A stretch of DNA of 64,000 nt from Syngnathus acus (Eukaryota > Chordata > Actinopteri > Syngnathiformes > Syngnathidae), in assembly GCF_901709675.1 (NCBI RefSeq), contig NC_051106.1, positions 617,501 through 681,500 of the forward strand, given 5' to 3'. The notes under the pieces are model-generated. The model worked only from the letters and a program-made list of their open reading frames with translations, did not search any database and was not told the origin of the DNA. Shown piece by piece: positions 24,201-34,573 of the stretch (position 1 is its first letter; every line of letters starts with the position of its first letter). A program made the translations under genes and the position numbers.

Positions 24201-24787
24201 CTGCCCTTATCAGGTTAAACCCGTCCAGAGCGACGGCAGAGTCCGGTGTTTGCTCCGTTAGCCAGGTCTCCGTGAACAGCAGCATGCTACATTCCCGGTA
24301 TTCCCGTTGGTGCCGTGCCAGCGCCGTTAGCTCATCCATCTTATTACAGATGGATCTCACATTCCCGGTGATGATGGTGGGGAGTGTGGGCTTGAAGCGG
24401 CGTTTCTTTTTCCGGCACATAACACCCGAGCGTTGTCCTCTTTTCCTCCTCTTCAGCTCGGGGGAAACATCGGGCTTGTAGCCGGTTAGCTTCCCTTGGC
24501 TACAGAGGGCTAACAGCTGACCACGGGTGTAAACAATGGAGCGTTTACTCCCTGCTTCGGCGGTTGCTGGGGTGATGAACCAGGTGAAAAATAGGAAAAA
24601 TAAAAGGGCCAGCCTCACTGTTTTTGCAAACATGTTTCTGCCCGGTAAAAAAAGAAAACACAGGACTGCGAAAAAAAGAAAAAATAGTCAAAAAAAACCA
24701 TATAAAACGAGACGATATACAGACGAGTCGACGGAGCTGCTGCAAACGTGTCGCCACTACCGCGGCGCCATCTTGTCAAAAAATCTT
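21277..24787 (-). mobile_element. L2-type LINE, copy 1, nested in the RTE
   Basis: 5' end near GACAAGATGGCGCCG (- strand, about 24780) and 3' tail of AAGATA repeats at 21277-21297. About 3.5 kb, apparently full length. It separates two halves of the RTE ORF that are otherwise continuous. Confidence 0.9.
21605..24633 (-). pseudogene. L2-type LINE ORF (endonuclease + RT), two lesions
   Basis: Endonuclease (24633-23746) with GNVRSICNKMDEL, FTETWL and ITGDFNHAS. RT (23413-21605) with YRPVALTSHLAKTLERLV, FYDFPSAFN, STGAPQGTVLAPLLF and the catalytic motif KFSDDSAIVG. The second residue of that box is Ser instead of the usual Ala/Val, which is common in one fish L2-related group. A frameshift just before the endonuclease SDH motif (about 23760) and an in-frame TAG at 23417-23419 inactivate it. 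It lies on the same strand as its RTE host. Confidence 0.92.
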
Positions 24788-26338
24788 GATTTTGAGTTGG
24801 TGTGCTGCTGGTGGGATCTCTATTACTTGGTCGGGCGGTGGTTTATTCAACAGCTCGCTGAAATGCTCTGTCCACCTTTGGTGTTGTTCCTCCTTGGTGG
24901 TGAGGAGATGTCCCTCTTTATTCCGGATTTGTGTGTTGTTCTGTCTGAACTTCCCAGCTAGTTTCCTGGTGGTCATGTAGAGTTCCTTGAGATTGTTTTG
25001 TGCTGCTGCTTCCTGTGCTTCTTTAGCCAGTGCCTCAATGTAGTTTTTCTTGTCCCGTTTGGCACTTTTCCTTATTTCCTTGTTTGCTTCCTCGTAGTCC
25101 TTGTGGGCTGCGGCCTTTCTCGCTCGTGTCTTGCATTTGTTTAGTGTGTCCTTTTTGGCCCTCCTTTCTTCTATTTTTTTCCAGGTTTCTGTTGACAGCC
25201 AAGGTTTATGGTTTGTTGTCCTTTTCCCTAAAACTTCCAGACAGGTCTCCTTCCATACACTTTTCAGGCTGTTCCAGTACTCCTTCACTGGTTGTTCTTG
25301 CAGGGTTTGAAACCTGTTCTGGAGGGTGGTTTTATACAGCTCAGTTGTTCCAATGTCCTGGAAGAGCTGGATGTTGTACTTTGTTCTGTTCCCAGCAGGG
25401 GTATTGCGGCGCTTTAGCTTGAGTTGGAGTTTTGCAGCCAGTAGGTGGTGGTCTGATCCAGCGTCTGCCCCCCTCTTTACTCTCACATCCAGGAGAGACC
25501 GTCTGAACTTCCGGTTGATGCATATGTGGTCAATCTGGTTTTCGGTAGTGTGGTCGGGAGATATCCAGTTGGCTTTATGAATGTGTTTATGGGGGGATAT
25601 GGTGCCTCCTATGACCAGGTTGGTGTCAGCACATATGTCTGAAAATCTTTCCCCATTTTCGTTCATGGTGCCAAGTCCATGTCTTCCCATGGCCAGTTCG
25701 TATCCATTGTTGTTGTTTCCCACCTTGGCATTCATGTCGCCCATGAGTAAGGTTAGGTCTTTTTCCTTCCTGGACTGGAGTAGATGTTGTAGTTGGTTAT
25801 AGAAATTATCCTTCATTTCCTCCTCTGCATTGTTGGTAGGTGCATAGCACTGTATGATTTGAAGGTTGATTCTTTTATGGGTGGTTTGGAATCTTGCAGT
25901 GATAATTCTTGAGCTGATGGGCTCCCAACTGATGAGGGCCTGTTGTGCTTCTTTGGAGAGCATGAGTGCCACTCCTTCTGTGTGTGGTGCTGCTTCCTCT
26001 GCATGTCCAGAGTAGAGAATGTACTCGCCACTGGCTAGTTTGACTTCACCTGTCTGGGTCCATCTGGTTTCGCACAGGCCAAGAATGGAAACCTTGTATC
26101 TTCTCATCTCTCCAGCAATGACTGTTGTTTTCCCTGCTGCGAACATGGTCCTGATGTTCCAGGTTGCTATGTTGGTCGGTTTCCTAGGGGATAGCAGATT
26201 CCACCGCACCCTCTCCAAATGGTTTTCAGCATGCGGCTTCATTTCCTCTTCAGCTTGTATGCTTGAAGAGTCTACATCTCCTAGGTTGTGGGGTTTCTTT
26301 TTCTTCATCAATGTTTCTGTAATCGTTTTTAAATCCAC
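24788..26338 (-). pseudogene. RTE endonuclease half
   Basis: ORF of 520 codons including read-through into the L2. APE-type endonuclease: ATWNIRTMFAAG (start), GLCETRWTQ (catalytic Glu), LMGDMNAKVG, and GSDHHLLAAKL (catalytic Asp-His), then a Lys/Glu/Gln-rich linker leading to the RT. The fold nicks target DNA to prime reverse transcription. The ORF is intact up to the L2 insertion at 24787. Confidence 0.9.
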
Positions 26339-26453
26339 TACACGGGTGATTGGCCCATGAGCTTTACCATTGCCCTATTTGCCAGCTTGACCTGTTACCA
26401 CCTCTCACGACGGGGACGTTAGGGTTGGATTTTGAGAGGCAGAAGCAGCCTAG

Positions 26454-28530
26454 TGCTGACCCTGAAATACCAACATAACTTTTAAGACGCTCTAATAAAA
26501 TATCGAAGTCTACAGTGTCGAAGGCAGCACTAAGATCGAGTAGTAACAATACCGATGAAGTGTTTGAATCCATACTTATGAGGAGATCATTAGTCACTTT
26601 AGCAAGTGCAGTCTCAGTGAAATGATTAGCTCTAAAACCAGACTGAAAAGATTCATATCGATTATTGGCAACCACGTAATCAATAAGCTGCTGCGCTACT
26701 ACTTTTTCAAGAAGTTTTGCTATGAATGGGAGGTTTGAAACTGGCCTATAATTACTGAGACAGTCCGGGTCAAGATTTGGTCGCTAAAGTAACGGTTTAA
26801 TGATAGCGGTTTTAAAGGCTGTTGGCACTATCCCAGAGGAGACAGACAGATTAATTATATTTAAGACGGACGGTCCTAAAATTTGAAATAATTCTTTAAG
26901 TAGTTTGGCTGGAAGCGGGTCGAGTAAACATGTTGTTTGTTTAGCCACAGTAACCAATTGTGTAAGCCTTTCAAGGGACACGCTTTTAAAATTTGAGAGG
27001 GTTATTGCATGATCATCAGCGCCGGTAATCGGCGGTCTCGACTGAGCGATTGGAATGGTATTCTTGATCTCATCCCTAATGGATTCAATCTTTCGAGCAA
27101 AACATTTCATGAACTCGTCAGCTGACTGGAAGGAGCTGTCGGGGGTCGGCTGGCGTAGTGTTAGCTTTGCCACTGTATCAAATAGGTATTTAGGATGGTT
27201 TTTATTGAGATTGATGACTTGCGAAAAATAATGAGTTTTTGCTAAAATAAGCGCATCTTTATATTTCAGGAGGCTGTCATGCCATGCCTGATGGAAAACC
27301 TCAAGTTTGGTTAAACGCCATCTGCGCTCATGCTTTCTACATAATTGCTTAAGCGTACGTGTTTCATCTGTGAACCACGGAGTAGGCAATCTACGGCGAG
27401 TTTTCAGACGTAGCGGCGCCACAGAGTCGATGGCATTTAACAATGTAAGATTATATAAGATTATCAATAGAGCCGATATATGCGGGAAATATGGCAGTTG
27501 CCGGCGACAGTAACTCAGATAGCGCAGTTGCAGTCATGGAGTTAATATTACGGCTGCTATAATTCTGATTGCTCTCTTGTCTTTGACAAAGAGCTAAAAT
27601 TTCCAATTTTATTAAGTAATGATCAGACAAAACAGTAGTGTATGGCAGTACTGTTATATTTGAGGTTGCAAGTCCTCGGGATAATACCAGATCTAAGGTA
27701 TTTCCATTCTTATGCGTTGCTGCCTGTACGGCTTGCGAAAACCCAAACGTATCAGTTAAAGTCTGAAACGCCGAAGTAAGTGGCTCTGACGGTGAATTCA
27801 TGTGGATATTGAAATCGCCCATGATTATTATATTATCCGCATTTGTCACTAGATCAGCCACGAATTCTGAAAATTCATCCAGGAAGCCAGAGTAAGCCCC
27901 GGGTGGACGGTAAATAACAGCAAGATAAAATGACGGCAAAGCGGTGGATCGGACAGTGAGAACTTCAAATGTTTTAAATACGTTAATCGAACGAGGCCTA
28001 AATCTAAGATCGGAATTTGAGATGAGGGCGACACCCCCACCCTTTTTTCGAGGACGCGCCACATGCGAGCTCACAAAATTTGGAGGCGAGGCCTCATTAA
28101 GCGGCAGCAGTTCATTAGGTTTTAACCAGGTCTCGCAAAGACCAAAAACGTTTAGATTATGTTCCGTGATGAAGTCATTAAGGAGAACTGCTTTCGTATG
28201 AAGCGATCTAATATTCATAAAACCGAGTTTAAGTGTAATCGGTCGATCAGGGTTCGTATCTATCGAAGGATTTTTAAATGAAATGCGAGTAAGATTGTGT
28301 TCTCTAGGCCTGACATCACCTCTCAAATGTTTATTAGCGCAGTGGAACGATACGACCGTGGGAATTTGATAGTAAATATTTGTTACACATGTAAAATTAT
28401 CTGAAACAGGCACCGTCTCATCAGCGATACCGGTCGGGGTGGAGTGATTGGATTTGTCTACTACCCCAGTAGAAAGTGTGTTCACGTGTACTGTAGCACT
28501 ATTCAAACTGTGACGCTCTAGTCTACACAA
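26454..28530 (-). pseudogene. Jockey-type LINE ORF2, endonuclease and N-terminal RT
   Basis: Endonuclease from about 28230 with LGFMNIRSLHTK, GLCETWLKPNE, IIMGDFNIHMNS and VLSDHYLIKLEIL. After a frameshift near 27455-27467 comes a linker, then an in-frame TAG at 26784-26786, then RT fingers SNYRPVSNLPF and LLLDLSAAFDTVDFDIL up to the RTE insertion at 26453. Same ORF as 18704-19724. Confidence 0.9.
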
Positions 28531-28585
28531 GGAGCTATGTGCATGCTGGAAGTCTAGCCTAGCGCTAGTTAACTATAACTTAACA

Positions 28586-28871
28586 GAAAGAAAAGAAAGA
28601 AAGAAAGACCCAATGATTGTCACACACACATCTGGGTGTGGCGAAATTTGTCTCTGCATTTAACCCATCCCCGAAGGGAGCAGTGAGCAGCAGCGGTGCC
28701 GCGCCCGGGAATCATTTGGTGATCTAACCCCCCAATTCCAACCCTTAATGCTGAGTGCCAAGCAGGGAGGCAATGGGTCCCATTTTTATAGTCTTTGGTA
28801 TGACCCGGCCGGGGTTTGAACCCACAACCTTCCAGTCTCAGGGCGGACACTCTACCACTAGGCCACTGAGC
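28586..28871 (-). mobile_element. tRNA-derived SINE, copy 2
   Basis: Same family as 15864-16177, with B box complement GGTTTGAACC near 28811, A-box-like head at the right end and an A/G-rich (GAAA)n tail at the left. It lies between ORF1 and ORF2 of the jockey-type LINE. No clean target duplication was found. Confidence 0.85.
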
Positions 28872-28933
28872 TCCAAACCCATTCTAACAGGTGGTCTAAT
28901 CACCTGTGCCCCGGCCTTCTCTAAAGTGACCTG

Positions 28934-29351
28934 TCATGAGTGGCTTAAACAGCAATCTATATTCCTAGAAAGAGTGAAGGCGCCTTCACGGTTAGGATGA
29001 AGGCCGTCCTTCCTCAGCAGGTCGGGGCGGCCCCAGAAGGAGGACCAGTTATCTATAAAATACAGTCCCTGCTTTTTACAGAACCCAGCCATCCATCGAT
29101 TAAGGGAGACTAATCTACTAAACCTCTCATCAGTGCCTCTCCCAGGCACGGGGCCAGAGACAAATACTCGATGCCGACTCATCTTTCTGGCGAGATCACA
29201 AGTCCTCGCTATGTTTTTCTTTGTGATCTCTGATTGTCCCATCCTAACATCATTGGCGCCGACGTGTATCACTATGTCCGAGTAGCTAGTGTTGTTGGAA
29301 CTACGCTGTTGACTAGGCCTATTGCGAGTCAGCTCCCTAAGATTAGCTTCT
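28934..29351 (-). pseudogene. Jockey-type LINE ORF1, esterase part
   Basis: C-terminal part of an SGNH/GDSL esterase ORF1: SDIVIHVGANDVRMGQ (the block with the GxND motif) and the closing block DGLHPNREGAFTLSRNI with the catalytic Asp and His. Such esterase domains occur in ORF1 of several LINE groups. It is separated from its N-terminal part (32537-32940) by an L2 insertion with a 5-bp duplication. Confidence 0.88.
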
Positions 29352-29356
29352 ATGTT

Positions 29357-32300
29357 CAAGATTCAAGAGTTTTTATTCGCCATGTTTGAGCGTGCCAAAC
29401 AAGGAATTTGACTTCGGTAAAACACACCCTCTGTTCAACATATAGGTGACTAACAACACTCAGGACATGTGACTAATGGCAAAAACAGTGTAGACAAATT
29501 CAAAAGGTGTGAAGAGCAGGATGTTATTGCACAGTAATGCCTCTGAGACTCTATGAGTGGTGTGAGTTCATCAGAGCAACAGCCTGGGGGAAGAAGCTGT
29601 CTCGGTGTCTGCTGGTTTTGGCGTACCGAGCTCTATAACGCCGTCCGGAGGGGAGTAGTTCAAACAGACTGCAACCTGGGTGAGAAGGGTCTGTAGAGAT
29701 GTTCCTTGCACGTTTCCTGGTCCTGGACAGGTACAAGTCTTGGATAGATGGGAGGTTGATTCCAATGATCTTTTCTGCAGTCCTGATTGTCCGTTGCAGT
29801 CTGTGCTTGTCTTGTTTGGAGGCTGATCCAAACCAGACAGTGATGGAGGTGCAGAGGACAGACTGGATGATGGCAGTGTAGAAGGTCTTCAGAAGCTCTC
29901 GTGGCAGGTTGAACTTCTTGAGCTGTCTCAGGAAGTACAGCCTCTGCTGGGCCTTCTTCCGGACAGAGTCTATGTGGCCGGTCCATTTCAGGTCCCGAGA
30001 GATTGTGGTTCCCAGGAACTTGAAGGTGTCTGTGGAGAGAATAGTATTACTGCGGATAGTGAGGGGTAAAAGTGGTGAAGGGTCTCGCCTGAAATCCACT
30101 GTCATCTCCACGGTCTTGAGCGGGTTCAGCTCCAGATGGTTTTGGTTGCACCAGTGGACCAGCCGCTCCACCTCCTGTCTGTACGCAGTCTCATCACCGT
30201 CCTGGATCAGTCCGATGAGAGTGGTGTCGTCTGCATACTTCAGGAGCTTCACAGGAGAGTCATCTGAGGAGAAATCATTGGTGTAGAGAGAGAAGAGCAG
30301 TGGGGAGAGGACGCACCCCTGAGGGGCTCCAGTATTGGTGGTCCGGGTGTCAGATGTGATGCCCCCCAGCCTCACACGCTGTCTCCTGTTGGTCAGGAAG
30401 CTGGTGATCCACTGACAGGTGGGGGCAGGCACCGCAAGCTGGATGAGCTTCTGTTGGAGGATGTCAGGAGCGATGGTGTTGAACGCCGAGCTGAAGTCCA
30501 CGAACAGGATCCTGGCGTACGTTCCTGGGGTGTCCAGGTGGTGCAGGATGTAGTGCAGTCCCATGTTGACCGCATCATCCACTGACCTGTTTGCCCGGTA
30601 GGCAAACTGGAGGGCGTCAAGCAGGGGGCCCGTGACCTCCTTCAGGTGGTTCAGCACTAACCTCTCGAAAGATTTCATGACCACAGATGTCAGTGCGACG
30701 GGTCTATAGTCATTCAAACCTGTGATGGCGGGCTTCTTGGCCACTGGAACGATGGTGGAGCTCTTGAAGCACGAGGGCACCTCACACAGCTCCAGAGAAC
30801 AGTTGAAGATCCGTGCAAAGGTGGGCGCCAGCTGTTCAGCGCAGACTTTCAAGCAGGAAGGTGACACGCCGTCTGGGCCTGGTGCCTTCCTGGTCTTTTG
30901 TCTCCGGAACATCTGGCGCACTTCCTCCTCGCGGACCTGGAGTGCGGGCGCGGCCTCTGCAAGAGAGAGAGTGGGTGACAACGATGATAGAGGTGTGGAC
31001 AGAGCAGTTGTGGGGAGAGGTGAGTATGTAGATTGTGCTGCAGGAAGTCCCGTTGTGTGGGAGGACCGATCAAACCTGCAGTAGAACTTATTCAGCTGGT
31101 TAGCAAGCCTTGGGCTCTCCACAGGGGGGTTCGTTTCTTGTAGCCCGTGATGCCCTGCAGACCTTTCCACACTGTTGAGGGATCAGGATTGGCAGAGAGG
31201 TGTCTCTTCAGGTTCTCCCCGTAACACCTCTTGGCTTTCCTGACCTCTCGGTTCAGTGTGTTTCTGGTCTGCCTGAACAGGTCGCGGTCGCCGCTCCTGT
31301 AGGCCTCCTCCTTGACTTTGCGCAGCCTCCTGAGGTTCGGTGTAAACCAAGGTTTGTCGTTGTTGTACGTGCAGAAGGTCTTAGTCTGCACACACAGATC
31401 CTCACAAAAACTGATGTATGATGTGACAGTGTCAGTGAGTTCATGCAAGTCTGAAGTTGCAGCTTCGAAAGCTCCCCAATCGGTGCAGTCAAAGCAGGCT
31501 TGGAGGTCCTGCCTTGACTCCACTGTCCACTTCCTCACAGTCCTCACCACAGGCTTAGAAGTTTTTAGTTTCTGCCTGTAGGCCGGGATCAGATGAACTA
31601 GACAGTGGTCCGAGAGTCCTAAAGCTGCACGAGCCGCAGAGTGGTATGCATCCTTGATCACGGTGTAGCAGTAGTCCAGAGTCTGTGCCCCTCTGGTGGG
31701 ACACGTTACGTGCTGTCTGTATCTGGGGAGTTCGTGTGCGAGGTTCGCCCTGTTAAGATCACCCAGAACAATGATTAGTGAGTTTGGTAGAAGTTTCTCC
31801 ATGTCTGTTACCTGGTCAGCCAGCATCTGCGTGGCTTCACTCGCACGTGCGTGTGGTGGGATGTAAACAGCCGCCATGACGATCGAGGAGAACTCCCGTG
31901 GTGAATAGAACGGCCGGCAGTTTATGAAAAGTGTTTCTAGGAGAGGGCTGCAAAACTCTTTCAACACCGTGACATCAGTACACCAACGTTCATTAATGTA
32001 GAAACAGAGACCACCTCCCTTTGATTTTCCGGAGAGCTCCGCGCTGCGATCTGCTCGCGTTAGCCTGAAGCCCGCTAGCTCCACGGCGTGGTGGGGCGTT
32101 CGTTCGCTGAGCCTCGTTTCCACAAAGCACAGCGCGGCGGATCTGCTGAAGTCCGTGTTCCTTGAAGTGAGGAGCAGCAGTTCGTCCATCTTGTTCGCCA
32201 GGGAGCGGACATTCGCCAGATGAATTGACGGTAGGGCAGAACGGAACCCTCTCTGCCTCAGCCTTACGAGTGCTCCCGTTCGTTTTCCGCGCCGCCGTCG

Positions 32301-32531
32301 TCGTGCTAGCTTGTACAGCACCGCCGCTCCGGCTAGAATCTCCGACAAACAGTCTGAATCGAAGAGAACAGGAGAGAAAATACCAGAAGAAGACTGTCCG
32401 ATGTTTAACAGCGCTTCTCTAGTAAAAGTGATCCGGGATGGACAGCAGAGGACACAGAAAACACACAAAATAAGACAAATAAACAGAGAGCGACTCACCG
32501 TGGCTGCCATCCGCGGCGCCATCATGACGTC
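29357..32531 (-). mobile_element. L2-type LINE, copy 2, inserted in LINE ORF1
   Basis: Target duplication ATGTT at 29352-29356 and 32532-32536, 3' tail with repeated ATTCAAG. Full length at about 3.2 kb. It interrupts the esterase ORF1 between the GGRAPN codons and the IEANLREL codons. Confidence 0.93.
29551..32525 (-). pseudogene. L2-type LINE ORF, one frameshift from intact
   Basis: Start at the ATG at 32525 or 32522. Endonuclease frame to 31092: LANVRSLANKMDELLLL, FVETRLSERTP, VLGDLNRANL, GLSDHCLVHLIP. RT frame 31170-29551: [48 protein letters not shown], catalytic [11 protein letters not shown], and the L2-type end FELLPSGRRYRA. The two frames overlap around 31092-31170, where a C-run (near 31120) has gained or lost one base. 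Otherwise the ORF is complete. Confidence 0.92.
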
Positions 32532-32536
32532 ATGTT

Positions 32537-32940
32537 GGGTGCTCTGCCCCCAGGAATACACATTACCGTGGCTGGATTTTTAAGCATAATATTTCGGGTA
32601 ATGGAGTCACCTATGACCAAAGTGCGAGGGCCAGTAGACTGAGAAGACTTTGGACGACCATGCGTCTTACCTGGCTCATCGCAATTAGCAAGCCGCTCGG
32701 GGCTAATGCTAACTGCGCTAGCGGGCTGACTACAGTCCGCGTCTGTGTCCGACACATCTACTGTTATCGCACTATTCTGCTCTAGCTGGCGGACACGTCC
32801 CTCTAGCAGGGACAACCTCTCTAAGAGAAGGGTGCAGTTGGTGCACGAAGCCGTACAACCTCTTGATCCGCAGCCATACTTTATGTGTCCGATGATCGAC
32901 GGTAGACAAACAGCCACGAAGCCTCCGCTGAGAGCCGAAC
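32537..32940 (-). pseudogene. Jockey-type LINE ORF1, N-terminal part
   Basis: Starts about MPFRPRHCS (near 32961) with a Cys-rich patch CGSRGCTASCTNC, a short leucine-rich coiled coil (LLLERLSLLEGRVRQLEQN), then the first esterase block TLVIGDSITRNI with the catalytic Ser. The L2 insertion follows at 32536. Likely role is RNA binding plus esterase; inactive here. Confidence 0.82.
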
Positions 32941-32979
32941 AGTGACGTGGTCGAAATGGCATATGTATATGATATAAAT

Positions 32980-33871
32980 CAGTGGTCCCCAACCTTTTTT
33001 GCGCCACGGACCGGTTACGTATCAGAAATATTTTCGCGGACCGGCCTTTATATAAATAAATAATACATTTATATAAATAAATAATACATGTATAATAAAT
33101 ATATAAATACAATGAAATAAAATGATATGACTGGCATAAAAACAAGTATAAACGACATAAAAATAAAACTCACCATTACGTTGAATTAGTGGGAACACTG
33201 AGCTCGTTTCTCAGAAACGAGCCGGCCCCATCTAGGCTGTAATCGGAGACAATGACACCCGAAGTGGTTAAGGTTTGTCTTTTAATACAGGATGCTTGGT
33301 CTCCATGTGCTGAAGCAGTTTTGAAGGCTTCATTGCCTTGTTAGCTAGCCTGTCGCCACATATTATGCAGAGTGGGCTTGGCGCGTCAGAGTCACCTGTG
33401 GCGATTAATCCATATTTTAAGTAGGACTCCAGAAATGTTCTTTTAAATGTAGCTTTCCTTTTCTTAGAAGTCGTAGCCTTTTCTTCTTCCGTCTCCTCAA
33501 TGGGCTTTTTTCCCTTTCCGAAGAAGCTTTCCAAACATCTCTGTTTCTTGTTCATATTTGCTTGCTTCGCGGGCTCGACTGAGGTGGCATGTCACGTGAC
33601 TGAGACAAGCGTCTTCACCTGAACCGACGGATGTAATTGGGAGAGAATCAAAAATGTTTTTATATTTTTCAGAATAATTTTGTACTCATTTTTGCTAGCT
33701 TTGCGGGCTCGACTGGGGAAACATGTCACATGACCGGGACGAGCGTCTTGACCTGAATTAATTGATCGTCGATAAATTTTTTTATTTATTTTTTCTGTGT
33801 GGCTTGGCGGCCCAGTACCAAGTGACCCACGGACCGGTACCTGTCCACGGACCGGGGGTTGGAGACCCCTG
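32980..33871 (+). mobile_element. hAT element (CAGTGGTCCCCAACC family), copy 2
   Basis: Same ends and interior as 11948-12817, in the same orientation. Flanks ATATAAAT and GTTTATAT are not a clean 8-bp duplication, so this end pair may have mutated. It sits at the 5' end of the jockey-type LINE. Confidence 0.9.
33268..33555 (-). pseudogene. BED zinc-finger N-terminus of a hAT transposase
   Basis: 95 codons. After a Lys/Glu-rich start (MNKKQRCLESFFGKGKKP) comes a BED finger: CIICGDRLANKAMKPSKL then HMETKH, giving the C2H2 ligand set used to bind transposon ends. The sequence resembles the N-terminus of ZBED/SCAND3-type hAT transposases. The catalytic domain is absent, so the element is non-autonomous. 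Confidence 0.75.
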
Positions 33872-33958
33872 GTTTATATAGCCCCGTCCTCTAACCAGCA
33901 GCAGGTGTGCGTGATCTGGCCAGATTGGAGGGGTGTGGTCGTGCGTATATGACAGGCG
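33872..33958. other. Short unassigned spacer
   Basis: Lies between the hAT and the Mag-type element. No feature recognised. Confidence 0.3.
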
Positions 33959-33963
33959 GAGTA

Positions 33964-34091
33964 TGTTTGTGTGTATATATGTATTGATAAGAATGAAACC
34001 GAGGACGACAGCTGGTGCTCAAGTCTGCGTCTGTATTCAACTTCCCCCCGTGCGTCATGACGTCACAAAACACAGCATAACATCTCTAACA
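33964..34091 (-). repeat. 3' LTR of the Mag-like element
   Basis: 128 bp, TG...CA ends. Closely matches 38639-38761, with a short insertion (AAGTCTGCGT region) relative to the 5' LTR. Confidence 0.92.
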
Positions 34092-34573
34092 TCTCCTCTT
34101 TTATAGATGGTAACTTGTACATGCAGATCAAATTTAAATTCCAACAATCTGTCTCCCCCGCTTTTCTTTACGTATCAGCGAACACTTAAACAACTCCTAA
34201 CCCACATTTCAAAGAACAGTGTACAACATGGTTTTTTTTTGTTTTTTTTTATACATTTTGTTTCCGTCAACAACCCTATTGAACTCGAGGTCCCCACAGT
34301 ATGTACCTACACAGCTCACAAGTCCAGTCTGTTTGGCACTCTTACAAGCCTGCCACTGGCCGTCCTGCGCCCTGGCACAGGTGTATGTAGTGGCGATCCA
34401 TTCTGAGGCTGGTGGACGTCACTCCGCTCCTGCAGTGTGACCTCCTGGGCGACTGTGGCAGTGTCAACATTAGTGTCAATCGCGTTGTCAGGGGGATCCC
34501 CGGGTTGGTCAGTTGGTGGGCTGTTGTGCTGCACTCCGTGTTGCCCAGGCATGGCAGTGTTACTCTCCGCAGG

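Larger units (their letters stand above)
19733..26445 (-). mobile_element. RTE-type LINE, with an L2 LINE inside it
   Basis: Flanked by an 8-bp duplication CAGCCTAG (19725-19732, 26446-26453) and ending on the - strand in (CTAA)n, as RTE elements end in short tandem repeats. Without the inner L2 block it is about 3.2 kb, the usual RTE size. It is inserted in the RT domain of the jockey-type LINE. Confidence 0.92.
18203..32979 (-). mobile_element. Jockey-type non-LTR retrotransposon with four nested insertions
   Basis: Two-ORF LINE read on the - strand: ORF1 with an SGNH esterase domain, ORF2 with endonuclease and RT, and a 3' end with (TTGAC)n repeats at 18203-18230. It has been opened by an L2 LINE (29357-32531), a SINE (28586-28871) and an RTE LINE (19733-26445) that itself holds an L2 LINE. 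Removing these leaves about 4.6 kb, a normal LINE length. The YADDTQLY active site and SHLDYCNALFSGLP block suggest the I/Nimb/jockey side of the LINE tree; the clade is not certain. Confidence 0.85.

Noticed and set aside
32972-33879. Possible 8-bp duplication around hAT copy 2
   Set aside because: ATATAAAT and GTTTATAT do not match as direct repeats.
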